The translations under genes were made by a program, and so were the position numbers. From assembly GCF_039871975.1 (NCBI RefSeq), contig NZ_JBDPLL010000001.1: a stretch of 64,000 bases of DNA. The stretch is one strand, 5' to 3'. The notes beneath the pieces are model-generated. The model was not told where the DNA came from. It searched no databases and was given only the letters and a program-made list of their open reading frames with translations. Below, one piece after another: positions 29,164 to 38,358 of this stretch. The stretch is from Trichormus_B sp936914905. Its GTDB lineage: Bacteria; Cyanobacteriota; Cyanobacteriia; Cyanobacteriales; Nostocaceae. Each line of letters begins with the position of its first letter. The stretch's first letter is position 1.

Positions 29164-29425
29164 GTTTTAGTCCCCTTGCCGGGATTTTTGGTTGAGAAAC
29201 AACACAATGATGAAAGACATATTTGCCTTGCCAGAGGAAATTTCAGTCCCCTTGCGGGGATTTTTGAGTGAGAAACTGGTAATTCCTGCACGGAATACTT
29301 TTTCTCATTCCTAGTTTCAGTCCCCTTGCGGGGATTTTTGGTTGAGAAACTAAGGAAATTGGGGTTTAGAACCTCACATGGCTTTATGGTTTCAGTCCCC
29401 TTCCGGGGATTTTTGGTTGAGAAAC
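29164..29425. CRISPR. Short CRISPR array, four 37-bp repeats, no cas genes
   Basis: Repeats lie at 29164-29200, 29240-29276, 29314-29350 and 29389-29425. The shared core is CAGTCCCCTTGCGGGGATTT followed by TTGGTTGAGAAAC, with CCCCTTGCGGGG forming a small hairpin. Spacers are 39, 37 and 38 bp and unrelated to each other. Repeat 1 (GCCGGG, TTTTAG), repeat 2 (GAGTGAG and A at base 1) and repeat 4 (TTCCGGGG) each differ slightly from the third, so the array is degenerating. The length and sequence type fit the cyanobacterial repeats ending in GAAAC. No cas gene lies in this window. Confidence 0.9.
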
Positions 29426-29826
29426 CACGCCATCTGAAACCTAGTCTCTGAACAGACTCTAGACAGGATTTTGGCAGACCTGATCTGGAAACCCCATTTC
29501 AGCCTCCAGAAAAATGCTAACTGAAACTTTTGAAACACTAAAACTATTCAAATATCAAGGTTCTGCCAAAAATTATGCTTCTTTTAGATTAAGATGTGGT
29601 ACGTTGCCTGTCAAGACAAATTCGATTAAGAATCATCAAGCAACAATTCACACTTTTAAACTGTTGGCAACTGAAATAAGTAGGAAGGCACAAAAAACTT
29701 GCCCAAAACCTCTTGCCTTGTCATAACGATAACTTTTAACACCCACCTACTTAGTTTTTGTACTTTCGTTTTTAATCCGCTATCCATCGCCGCCTTCACG
29801 AGGATGGGGAATTTGGCAGAATTTTG
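29426..29826. other. Gene-free stretch between CRISPR array and dapF
   Basis: An open frame of 70 codons (29514-29726) has no ribosome-binding site and no recognisable domain. No additional CRISPR repeat is visible. A leader for the array could lie here or on the other side, but I see no clear signal. Confidence 0.4.
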
Positions 29827-30666
29827 TTAAAATTTACCAGTGAATACCCGTTCTGCTGGCCCGGTCATGTAAATTCGTTGGTCTATTTCTGACCATTCAA
29901 TTTCTAGGGGACCGCCTGGTAATTCGATTGTGGCTGTGCGATCACACTTATCATTCAATACTCCAGCTACCAAAACAGCACAAGCACCAGTACCGCAAGC
30001 TAAAGTAATACCTGCACCCCGTTCCCATACACGCATCTTCAAGTAATTACGGTTGATAATTTCGATGAATTCTGAATTGATTCTTTGGGGGAAAGCGGGA
30101 TGATGTTCAAATTTGGGTCCGATGGTTTCTAGGGGAATAGCTGCCACATTTTCCACAAAGGTGATGCAGTGAGGGTTTCCCATACTGACACAGGTAACAT
30201 CCCAAATTGTTCCTGCGACTTCTAAAGGCAGGTTAATTACTTTGTTGTCAGCAGGTGCAAAGGTGGTAGGAATTTCTTGTGCTAGTAACCGGGGTAAACC
30301 CATATCTACCTTAACTTGACCATCATCTGTAAGTTGAGGTGTAATCACACCTGCTAACGTATGAATACGATAATACTCTTTAGTACGGGATAGACCTTCT
30401 AACTCAGTTAAAAATGCTGCTAAACAACGAATCCCATTACCACACATTTCTGGTTCAGAACCATCGGAATTAAAAATACGCATTGTGTAATCAGTATCAT
30501 TTTGTCCAGGAAGTGCGAAAATGACACCATCAGCCCCAATACCAAAATGACGATCACACCATTTCACAGCTTGTTCTGGTGTAATTACTGGTGTCAATGA
30601 GGAACGGTTATCAATGAGGATGAAATCATTACCCAAACCGTGATACTTAGTAAATTCGATTGCCAT
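29827..30666 (-). CDS. dapF: Diaminopimelate epimerase
   Basis: Protein of 279 aa. Both catalytic cysteines are present, in PEMCGNGIRCLAAF (about 75) and LACGTGACAVLVAG (about 220). The N-terminus MAIEFTKYHGLGNDFILIDN is typical. It interconverts LL- and meso-diaminopimelate for lysine and peptidoglycan. Together with dapL at 36026 it represents the aminotransferase variant of the DAP pathway. It is divergent from hfq across 118 bp. Confidence 0.93.
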   Translation of the reverse strand: MAIEFTKYHGLGNDFILIDNRSSLTPVITPEQAVKWCDRHFGIGADGVIFALPGQNDTDYTMRIFNSDGSEPEMCGNGIRCLAAFLTELEGLSRTKEYYRIHTLAGVITPQLTDDGQVKVDMGLPRLLAQEIPTTFAPADNKVINLPLEVAGTIWDVTCVSMGNPHCITFVENVAAIPLETIGPKFEHHPAFPQRINSEFIEIINRNYLKMRVWERGAGITLACGTGACAVLVAGVLNDKCDRTATIELPGGPLEIEWSEIDQRIYMTGPAERVFTGKF

Positions 30667-30784
30667 TTTTCCCTAGATGAATTATCAAAGATAAGTTACT
30701 ACTGACTTAAACATTGTCCAACAGAATTGATCACTTATCAGTGGTTATTCTCCTCTGCTCCCTATTCCTTATTTCCTAAGAAAA

Positions 30785-31069
30785 ATGGCAGTAACTGATT
30801 TTGACAAGACCTTACCCAGCATTAGATTATTACAAAATTGGATCAAGCAAAAAGCCACAGTAGAATTTAAGCTGGTGACTGGTGATTTCATCACAGGTAA
30901 GGTTTTTTGGCAGGATAGCAATTGTGTATGTATTTTAGATGGCGATAATGAGCAAATTACCGTTTGGAAACTAGCGATCGCCTATATGAAACTACGGTGT
31001 GAGGGAGTGATAGAAAGGGGATTAGTTCCACGAGATCCTAACGCTGACGCTGCCCATTTTGGTTCATAA
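30785..31069 (+). CDS. hfq: Cyanobacterial Hfq
   Basis: Protein of 94 aa with the divergent Sm fold of cyanobacterial Hfq: LLQNWIKQKATVEFKLVTGD (Sm1) and QITVWKLAIAYMKLR (Sm2 position). In cyanobacteria Hfq is less involved in sRNA binding and is tied to type IV pili and, in Anabaena, to nitrogen-related growth. A placement next to dapF is common in this group. The start ATG at 30785 follows an A/G-rich segment. It appears intact. Confidence 0.88.
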   Translation: MAVTDFDKTLPSIRLLQNWIKQKATVEFKLVTGDFITGKVFWQDSNCVCILDGDNEQITVWKLAIAYMKLRCEGVIERGLVPRDPNADAAHFGS

Positions 31070-31108
31070 GAGATGTAGGGGAAAAACTTTATTCTTTCTC
31101 CTGCCTTC

Positions 31109-33424
31109 TTATTGAAACTCTTTGACAGTTTCTGTCTCTTCATCTCTTATAATTGGAATTGCCAGGGGTACTCCACAGGAAGCGGTAAACAATTCCTGGA
31201 GTTGATTTAGGATGGAAAAGCTACCACACAATAGGACTTGATCACCCATTTTTAACTCCATCTGTCCATGAGGAAAACGGATAAATTTACCATCACGGCG
31301 AATTGCTTGCACTTTGATTCCATACTGTTCATTAGTAGTTAAATCTACCAAATTTTTACCCAAAAAAGGACAATTAGCTTGGAGTGTTACCCACTGACAG
31401 GCATTACTTTCTCCTGGAACAGCTGCGTTTCCTTGAGCAAACTCGGCTAACGCTACTAATTTTTCACTTGCACCGACAACTAACAAGCGATCGCCTGTTT
31501 CTAGTTTAATTTGACTATTGGGATAATCAATTTCTTCCCCATCAGCGCGACGAATAGCCATTAAACTTACCCCAATCAGATAGCGCATATCCGCCTCTTC
31601 CAAGGTCATGCCAATTAACGGGGAATCTGTAGGTAAGTCATACCAACGACGATTCAAATCGCGGGTTATTTGTTGTAAATGCTGGGAAACCTCCAAAGCA
31701 GAACGTTGAGGACGTAAATCTAAATAATGGTCTTTGCGAATTTCCTGCACTTTCTGCTGTACCACCTCTTTTGAGAATCCCACATCTGTGAGTAAATAGG
31801 TGGCCATTTCCAGACTAGCTTCAAACTCAGGTTGTACAACTTCCCTTGCACCCAGTTGGTAAAGCAATTCAATATTTTTATCTTGGGTAGCGCGGACAAC
31901 CAAATCCAATTCTGGGGATAATTCCAAAGCGCGTTTGAGGCATAGACGAATACTAGCCGGATCTGGAAGTGCGATCGCCATCCCCTTAGCATGATTCACA
32001 CCAGCAGTTTCCAACACATGAAAACTCACCCCATTACCATAAACATAAGGTATTCCCGCATCACGTAACTGCTGAATTCTGCTCTCTGACTGATCAATCA
32101 CCACCACCGGTAACTGGTTTTGCTGCAACAACCGCACCAAATTCTTACCAATACGACCATAACCACAAACCACAATATGGTCTTTCAGAGGTAAATCTTC
32201 CGCAAAATCACGTGCTTGTTCTTCCACCAAATAGGGTTTCAACCAAGGCATCGACTCAGCAAAATTAAATAAAAATGGCACCAACCGCAACACAAAAGGA
32301 GTCAACATCAAAGTTACAGCGGTAGTTCCCAAAATTAACAGATATATCCGTCGGGAAACCAACCCCAAAGCCTGACCTTCACTAGCCAGCACAAAGGAAA
32401 ACTCCCCAATTTGCGCCAATCCCAACCCAGCAATTAAAGCTGTTTTCAACGGATAGCGGAATAACTTCACCAGCGGAGTGATGATTAAAAACTTGCCTAC
32501 GAAAACCAAAGCCACCAAACCGAGAATCAATTCTAGATTGTTCCACAAAAACACCGGATCAATTAACATCCCAATGGCAGCGAAAAACAAACTAGCAAAG
32601 ATATCCCGCAAAGGTTCCACAATCGTTAGGGTCTCGTCAGCATACTCCACCTCTGAAATCATCAACCCCGCGACAAACGCCCCCATCTCGATAGAAAGAC
32701 CTAAATATTCAGTTAGCAGGGCAATACATAAACATAAAGTCACCACCCCCAACAAAAATAACTCCCGGCTTTCAGTTCGTGCCAGCAGTCGCAACAAAGG
32801 CGGAATTAACCAAATACCTGCCACCACAGCACCCGCAGCAAATAAACCAATGCGTACCAAGGCCGTCAGAACTGCGACACCAATGACTTCCCCCGGTTCA
32901 TGCAAAGCGGGTAATACAGCCAGCATCAATCCCAGTGCTAAATCCTGGACTACCAAAATCCCTAGCATTACTTGGCCGTGAGGCGTTTCTGTTTCATTGC
33001 GTTCCATCAAGCATTTGAGAACAACCGCTGTGGAAGACAAGGACAGAATACAACCCAAAAATACACCCTTAGCAGGTAAAGCTCCCCAAGCACCAGTTAC
33101 GCCACACACGACAACGGTGATGAGAATGGTGAGAAGAATTTGTAGTCCACCACCGCCCAAAGCTATAGCTTTCACCTTCTTGAGTTCCGCCAAGGAAAAT
33201 TCCACACCCAAAGCGAACAGCAAAAAGGCAACACCAAACTGCGCCAAGGTTTCTACCTGGACAACTTCTTTAATTAATCCCAGTCCCGCAGGACCCACAA
33301 CCATGCCACCAATTAGATAGCCGAGTAATACGGGTTGTTTTAACAATGCGGCCAGCAGTCCACCGCAGGCAGCGACAGCAAAAACCGAAACCAAATCGAC
33401 AATTAACCGGAAATCCTCTTGCAC
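31109..33424 (-). CDS. Kef-type cation/H+ antiporter with TrkA-N and two TrkA-C domains
   Basis: Protein of 771 aa. Residues 1-385 form a CPA2 membrane domain with about 12 helices, including SSTAVVLKCLMERNE and QIGEFSFVLASEGQ. A TrkA-N domain begins near 405 (DHIVVCGYGRIGKNLVRLLQ), and two TrkA-C modules lie about 575-655 and 675-760. The layout fits K+/H+ or Na+/H+ exchange gated by nucleotide binding. The start at 33424 is followed by a normal first helix. It appears intact. Confidence 0.87.
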   Translation of the reverse strand: MQEDFRLIVDLVSVFAVAACGGLLAALLKQPVLLGYLIGGMVVGPAGLGLIKEVVQVETLAQFGVAFLLFALGVEFSLAELKKVKAIALGGGGLQILLTILITVVVCGVTGAWGALPAKGVFLGCILSLSSTAVVLKCLMERNETETPHGQVMLGILVVQDLALGLMLAVLPALHEPGEVIGVAVLTALVRIGLFAAGAVVAGIWLIPPLLRLLARTESRELFLLGVVTLCLCIALLTEYLGLSIEMGAFVAGLMISEVEYADETLTIVEPLRDIFASLFFAAIGMLIDPVFLWNNLELILGLVALVFVGKFLIITPLVKLFRYPLKTALIAGLGLAQIGEFSFVLASEGQALGLVSRRIYLLILGTTAVTLMLTPFVLRLVPFLFNFAESMPWLKPYLVEEQARDFAEDLPLKDHIVVCGYGRIGKNLVRLLQQNQLPVVVIDQSESRIQQLRDAGIPYVYGNGVSFHVLETAGVNHAKGMAIALPDPASIRLCLKRALELSPELDLVVRATQDKNIELLYQLGAREVVQPEFEASLEMATYLLTDVGFSKEVVQQKVQEIRKDHYLDLRPQRSALEVSQHLQQITRDLNRRWYDLPTDSPLIGMTLEEADMRYLIGVSLMAIRRADGEEIDYPNSQIKLETGDRLLVVGASEKLVALAEFAQGNAAVPGESNACQWVTLQANCPFLGKNLVDLTTNEQYGIKVQAIRRDGKFIRFPHGQMELKMGDQVLLCGSFSILNQLQELFTASCGVPLAIPIIRDEETETVKEFQ

Positions 33425-33735
33425 CAGCTTTTATTTTAAATATAAAGACCTTTATTAAACCAGCATACAAAGTTTTATCTCTTTCAGGACAGGAGTGGAG
33501 TGTAAGGAGAGGAAATTTCTGGAACTAAGCTTGGCTTAAGCGTTACGCAGATTTGTTGAATTAGGAGAGGTATGAGTTTTTTCAATATGAAATTACCAAA
33601 AAAGTGCAAGTTTAGAATTTATTGAGAATATTAAGGGAGCATTCTCAATATTCTTGAGAATTATGTCAATAGGCCAAGGATTTTACAAGGTTCTTGAGCT
33701 CTTGACCTTTTATGGTATTAAAGGGGTGTATAATC
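33425..33735. other. Intergenic region between Kef gene and ISAzo13 copy
   Basis: No gene is supported. It contains the inverted pair AGAATATT and AATATTCT around 33625-33660 (within GAGAATATTAAGGGAGCATT), but no clear terminator T-run. Confidence 0.4.
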
Positions 33736-34390
33736 TTTAGGATAGTGAATTAAATAACCTGTAACTCTGCTTTAGAAGTGTAATTCCATTGGGTTAAGAA
33801 TTCATCAGAAACAATCTTCAGATTTAATTTGAAGTCAACAGCCACATTTCAGCCGGTTTGATAGGTGTTATAGAGAATGGTCATCAAGAGTTTGAGTCCA
33901 GTTCGGGGGTTGCGGTTGCCATGAGGTTTTCTACAGTCTGGACACTATCAAAAATCAGCCCCTGACACACAGGAGAAATATGAGGAAAGAAACGATGCCC
34001 AATGGGATTGTACTTGGAGGTGTAGGGGGGNNNNNNNNNNNNNNNNNNNNNNNNNNNNNNNNNNNNNNNNNNNNNNNNNNNNNNNNNNNNNNNNNNNNNN
34101 NNNNNNNNNNNNNNNNNNNNNNNNNNNNNNTTCCCTCCACCTCCGGGTTGGCGAATCCCCTCCTGCTCAACCACCTTTTCTTCCTCAAGTTCCTGCAAGC
34201 CCAACTTTCAGGTTTCGTGATGGCATAACAGCAAGCCGCGCATCTATGCCTCTCCCCCTACCCTAGTTTTAGGGCTTCAATCGCCGCCCATATGCGGCCA
34301 TCCTTCTCTGATAACGACTTATAGTATCGTTGCATTTTAACTTCAATTTCACCAGGGTCAGGGCCCATCATCTACCAGTTCTCCATCTAC
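33736..34390 (-). mobile_element. ISAzo13-family element, degenerate, with internal assembly gap
   Basis: The C-terminal part (33744-34028) reads PPYTSKYNPIGHRFFPHISP, VCQGLIFDSVQTVENLMATA, the DDE-Glu region of ISAzo13 transposases. The N-terminal part after the gap (34131-34340) reads YYKSLSEKDGRIWAAIEALK, LG, then a stop, and later LQELEEEKVVEQEGIRQPGG. A frameshift and a TGA near 34210 show decay. One hundred Ns (34031-34130) replace the middle. The left flank, from TAGTGAATTAAATAACCTG, is shared with the copy at 55877. Boundaries are approximate. Confidence 0.75.
34031..34130. other. Assembly gap (100 N) inside ISAzo13 copy
   Basis: A run of exactly 100 Ns, the conventional size for a gap of unknown length, lies inside a repeated transposase gene. 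Reading frames crossing it are meaningless. Confidence 0.99.
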
Positions 34391-34511
34391 CCTTCTGGTG
34401 TATAGATATTATTGGCACTCTTACACCTCATTTAATCCACTTTCTTTAGCCTTTTTATATCTAAATATAAATTAGGACTTCGGTACTTGAAACACAGAGT
34501 GGAGAGTTGAT

Positions 34512-34892
34512 TTATAAATGTCCTCGCTTCAAAACTTGTTCAACTCCTGGGGCTGTATCATCTATTCCTGGGACTATATCATCTATCAAAGTTTGTGTCT
34601 TATTAATGTTTCTTTGAAAGAGATCAGGATAGTATTTTGAAGCATCAATAAAATGTGCATATTCTTGCCTATATAACTTTCTTATTTCTGGAGTTCTGTA
34701 CTCTTAGCGAACAGTTAAGGCGATACGTCTGGATTTTCTAACTTTTCTAACAATTAACACATTATCAATTTGAGTAGAGGTAATAGAAACTGGGGTCATG
34801 TCGAGAAACTCACAAACTAAAAAGTAAAGTAAGCTAGGATTGTTCAGACAGGCAACGAGTTGATCATAGTATGAAGTTGGAATTTTGGGCAT
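34512..34892 (-). pseudogene. Small hypothetical gene with one in-frame stop
   Basis: From ATG 34892 the frame gives MPKIPTSYYDQLVACLNNPS, then VRKVRKSRRIALTVR, TAA at 34704-34706, and then continues as EYRTPEIRKLYRQEYAHFID to a stop at 34512-34514. Without the stop the protein would be about 125 aa. Near its end a 21-bp in-frame tandem duplication (34546-34587) gives IDDIVPG then IDDTAPG. I recognise no domain. Confidence 0.5.
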
Positions 34893-35379
34893 GATTGTAT
34901 TTTTATTGTATTTTTACAGTCAATGATAATAAGATCTATGCTAAATATTAGCTTGGTGATTATAAATATGAGAGTTAAATGTAAGTAATAAATATTTTAT
35001 CTATTGCCTCAATCACAGCACATTTATTTTTTTTATGTAACCACTTTAAGCCCATAACTTCAAATTATTAGTAAGCTACTCTTCTAGGTATTTAATCTAG
35101 ATTAATTGATGATAGACGAATAGATGTTGTTGATAAATTCAAGGAATATTCAACTTGAAACTTCCCAAATCCATTCTTAAAAATTCGAATTTGATGATTT
35201 ACTAAATCTAGTAATCTTACCTAAGGTATCTAAAATCATTTTCTCGATAGGTTCAGCCTCTGCATATATCTTAAAAAGATTTTCTTGAAATTCTGATATT
35301 TCCCATTCTTGGATATCATAAGCCTCAAAAAGTATGGGTTGTGGGAAATATCTTGTTAGCTTTTCAGTTACTGAGCTAA
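34893..35379. other. Mostly non-coding stretch with one orphan reading frame
   Basis: At 34894-34919 there is a 26-bp AT-rich motif (two ATTGTATTTTT units then ACAG) that recurs exactly at 45946-45971. A minus-strand frame open from about 35407 to a stop at 35177 reads KRKALISSVTEKLTRYFPQP and later PIEKMILDTLGKITRF. It has no start and abuts the RNase T2 fragment in another frame, so it is probably the tail of a lost gene. Confidence 0.35.
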
Positions 35380-35619
35380 TTAATGCTTTACGCTTCTTTG
35401 ACTGTAGATTAATAGGACAAAACCATACTTTTTCCCTGGGTTACACTGTTGGGGGTCATGCCTGGCATTTTTGGCACAATAATCAGGAGACCAGGAAAGG
35501 GTTAAAACATAAAAATCAAATTTACCTGGTGTTCCAGAATTTTGAGCAGCCGCAAGATTAGGTAAAGCGAGGCTGGTTATTAATAGGCAAGATGCGAGGA
35601 CAAGTTTATTGATCTGCAT
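35380..35619 (-). pseudogene. Ribonuclease T2 family N-terminal fragment
   Basis: The frame starts with a signal peptide (MQINKLVLASCLLITSLALP, cleavage likely after AAAQ) followed by FDFYVLTLSWSPDYCA and DPQQCNPGKKYGFVL. This is the N-terminus of RNase T2/RNase I, in which SWSPDYC precedes the first catalytic HGLWP motif. Homology stops just before HGLWP, so both catalytic histidines are missing. The joined downstream sequence belongs to something else, which indicates a deletion junction near 35415. Confidence 0.7.
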
Positions 35620-36025
35620 ATTAACAACGGGTTGCCTTGGTAATAAAAGTGTGCAGATTTACACTACTTTACACTACCTCATTTTGGTAACAAAAAATTG
35701 ATCAGCCTTAGCGGTGCCAATTTAGAATTTTAGATCTTAGATTTTGGATTATAAGCAGGTTATATCCACTGTTGCGAACAAATACTGCCTTCCCTGTATG
35801 GAATTAGGGGTGTGGGATTCCACCTTACGCAGAAGCATTATCCCTCTACCCCATTACTATGAGCTTATTCTTTTAGTAGGAAGGGAGTAAGAATTATAGC
35901 AGTGGACAAGATGGTTACGACATTATGAAAAGCTAAAACTGACTGATGACAAGGGTTTTACTTTTGTCTTTTACCTTCTGCTATCAACCAATTTTTCAAG
36001 GGTGGGCATTGCCCACCACATGGTA
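35620..36025. other. Intergenic region without visible gene
   Basis: I see no coding frame, repeat or strong hairpin. Typical Nostoc spacer phrases (TTAGATTTTGGATT) occur. The promoter of dapL is on the far side, so this is 3' flank for both neighbours. Confidence 0.4.
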
Positions 36026-37261
36026 TTACACTTTAAATTTCTCAGTAATCCGGTTCATTGCTTCTTCGACATTCTCCCGACTGTTAAACGCAGAAATACG
36101 GAAATAACCTTCACCCGCAGCACCAAAACCAGAACCAGGAGTTCCCACAACGTTGACTGTTTGCAATAATTTATCGAAAAATTCCCAACTGGATAAACCA
36201 TTAGGTGTTTTTACCCACACATAGGGAGCATTTACTCCACCATAAACTGATAACCCCGCATTGGTGAGTTGTTCGCGGATAATTTTGGCGTTTTCTAAAT
36301 AGAAACTTACCAAGGCTTTAATTTGTACTTGTCCTGCTTCAGAATAAACCGCCTCCACACCCCGTTGTACGATATAGGAAACACCGTTAAATTTGGTAGA
36401 TTGACGACGATTCCAGAGTTTCCACAGTTCTACATCAGAACCATCTGCGGCTTTTGCGGTGAGATTTTTGGGAACGACTGTTAAAGCACAACGAGTACCG
36501 GTAAAACCTGCGTTTTTGGAAAAAGAACGAAATTCGATCGCACAATCTCTAGCACCTTCAATTTCATAGATAGAATGGGGCAGGGTAGGATCGGTAATGT
36601 AGGCTTCGTAAGCAGCATCAAAGAAAATGATTGAACCGTTCGCTTTGGCATAATTTACCCACGCTTGTAAATGTTCCCTGGTTGCGCTTGCACCGGTGGG
36701 ATTATTGGGAAAGCAGAGATAAATTAAATCAACTTTCTGGGAAGGAATTTCTGCTGTGAAATTGTTATCTGCGGTGACAGGGAGATAAACTAAACCTTCA
36801 AATTCTCCTTTTTCGTTGGCTTCACCAGTGTTACCCGCCATTACATTAGTATCGACGTAAACGGGATATACAGGGTCGGTAACGGCGATAACGTTATTTT
36901 TGCCAAAAATCTCTAAAATATTACCTGTATCACACTTAGAACCATCGGAAATGAAGATTTCATTGGCTTCTATAGCTGCGCCCCATGCTTGGAAATCTTG
37001 GACGGCAATTTTTTCCCGTAACCAAGCATAACCTTGTTCTGGGCCATATCCTTTGAAAGTTGAGCGATCACTCATTTCTTCCACTGCTTTAATCATCGCA
37101 GTCCGACAAGCTTCTGGCAAGGGTTCAGTGACATCACCAATACCTAAGCGGATGATTTTTGCATCTGGGTTAGCTTGCGCGAAGGCATTTACCCGACGCG
37201 CAATTTCGGGAAACAGATAACCAGCTTTCAGTTTCAGGTAGTTGTCGTTAACAGTAGCCAT
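36026..37261 (-). CDS. dapL: LL-diaminopimelate aminotransferase
   Basis: Protein of 411 aa, a class I/II PLP aminotransferase. It starts MATVNDNYLKLKAGYLFPEI, the conserved DapL opening, and has the PLP lysine in SFSKNAGFTGTRCAL near residue 265 and CFPNNPTGA near 190. It converts tetrahydrodipicolinate directly to LL-DAP using glutamate, the route used by cyanobacteria and plants. The product is the substrate of DapF at 29827. It appears intact. Confidence 0.93.
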   Translation of the reverse strand: MATVNDNYLKLKAGYLFPEIARRVNAFAQANPDAKIIRLGIGDVTEPLPEACRTAMIKAVEEMSDRSTFKGYGPEQGYAWLREKIAVQDFQAWGAAIEANEIFISDGSKCDTGNILEIFGKNNVIAVTDPVYPVYVDTNVMAGNTGEANEKGEFEGLVYLPVTADNNFTAEIPSQKVDLIYLCFPNNPTGASATREHLQAWVNYAKANGSIIFFDAAYEAYITDPTLPHSIYEIEGARDCAIEFRSFSKNAGFTGTRCALTVVPKNLTAKAADGSDVELWKLWNRRQSTKFNGVSYIVQRGVEAVYSEAGQVQIKALVSFYLENAKIIREQLTNAGLSVYGGVNAPYVWVKTPNGLSSWEFFDKLLQTVNVVGTPGSGFGAAGEGYFRISAFNSRENVEEAMNRITEKFKV

Positions 37262-37470
37262 CGTAGATTTTTCAGAAACGCACTAAAATAGCTTACTGTA
37301 ATTCATGTCTGGGATAGCTTGGTAGCTGTTGATAGAGTATTTAATGGAGAATAAAAAAACAAGAAGCCGCTACAAGTATTATCCTATGGCGACATTTATA
37401 ATTTCAGCCTACAACAACTTGTAATAATCTTGGGTGCAAGCTACAACAAGCTACAAAATGTTGTGCAGTA

Positions 37471-37569
37471 TTAGTTACTAGGAAAGCTGCGACGACGATG
37501 CGCTATTACCACACCACTAGCTAGTAAACCTAGACGGAAGATTGTGGTAGATTCGGGAACAGCCTTAGT
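37471..37569 (-). pseudogene. PEP-CTERM anchor remnant
   Basis: Thirty-two codons read TKAVPESTTIFRLGLLASGV followed by VIAHRRRSFPSN and a stop. This is the PEP-CTERM sorting tail: the VPEP-like motif (here VPES), a hydrophobic helix and an Arg cluster. A stop lies a few codons upstream and the exported domain is gone. The surrounding 37262-37644 contains nothing else I can identify. Confidence 0.6.
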
Positions 37570-37644
37570 AAGTACCTACGCAAAAATATTGAATCCGTTT
37601 TTCAACACGATTAAAATAGCTGTATTCCTGCAATCTCCTTATTC

Positions 37645-38355
37645 ATGATTTCATATATTGATCATGCCCAAATTTCGATCATTATTCCTGTTCTCAACGA
37701 GGCGAATAATATTAAAGCTGCAATTACCAGCACTCAACCCAGTCATAATGTAGAAGTTATAGTTGTTGATGGTGGATCAAACGATGATACACCAGTATTA
37801 GCCCAATCATTAGGTGTAACTGTTATTTCTTCTCCTGCCGGTCGCGCTGTACAAATGAATACAGGTGCAGCAATAGCTAGTGGTGAAATTTTGTTATTTC
37901 TCCATGCTGACACCCGCTTACCTACTGGATTCGATACCATGATTCGCACAGTATTAAAACCTTCAGGGATTGTCTCTGGTGCTTTTACATTGCGGATAGA
38001 TTCACCGCATTGGGGGTTACGGTTGGTAGAGTGGGGAGTAAAATGGCGATCGCATCTTTACCAATTACCCTACGGTGATCAAGCTATTTTTTTAACGAAA
38101 TCAGCATTTAACGAAGTTGGTAATTTTCCCCAAATGCCCATCATGGAAGACTTTATATTAATTAGTAAGTTAAAACATATAACTAAGATTGCTATTGTTG
38201 ATGTTCCTGTAACTACATCACCACGAAGATGGTTGAAAAAGGGAATTTTCATGACTACCATACTGAACCAAACCATCATCATTGCCTATTTACTCGGTGT
38301 TTCACCAGAACTCATTTGTAAATGGTATCGTCGAGAAAAATTCAGCAGAATTTAA
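37645..38355 (+). CDS. TIGR04283-type family 2 glycosyltransferase
   Basis: Protein of 236 aa with GT-A signatures: ISIIIPVLNEANNIKAAI, VIVVDGGSNDDT and the DxD-like HADTRLP. The motif LPYGDQAIFLTKSAFNEVGN and the length fit the TIGR04283 group, often near organoarsenic or redox genes. It is 3 bp upstream of the TVP38 gene, with a MerA-like flavoprotein next, a recurrent cyanobacterial trio. The acceptor is unknown. Confidence 0.8.
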   Translation: MISYIDHAQISIIIPVLNEANNIKAAITSTQPSHNVEVIVVDGGSNDDTPVLAQSLGVTVISSPAGRAVQMNTGAAIASGEILLFLHADTRLPTGFDTMIRTVLKPSGIVSGAFTLRIDSPHWGLRLVEWGVKWRSHLYQLPYGDQAIFLTKSAFNEVGNFPQMPIMEDFILISKLKHITKIAIVDVPVTTSPRRWLKKGIFMTTILNQTIIIAYLLGVSPELICKWYRREKFSRI

Positions 38356-38358
38356 GCT

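Noticed and set aside
32478..33320. Two plus-strand open frames (167 and 107 codons) opposite the Kef-type antiporter
   Set aside because: They are antisense to an intact 771-aa protein and show only Lys/Thr/Pro-rich shadow composition.
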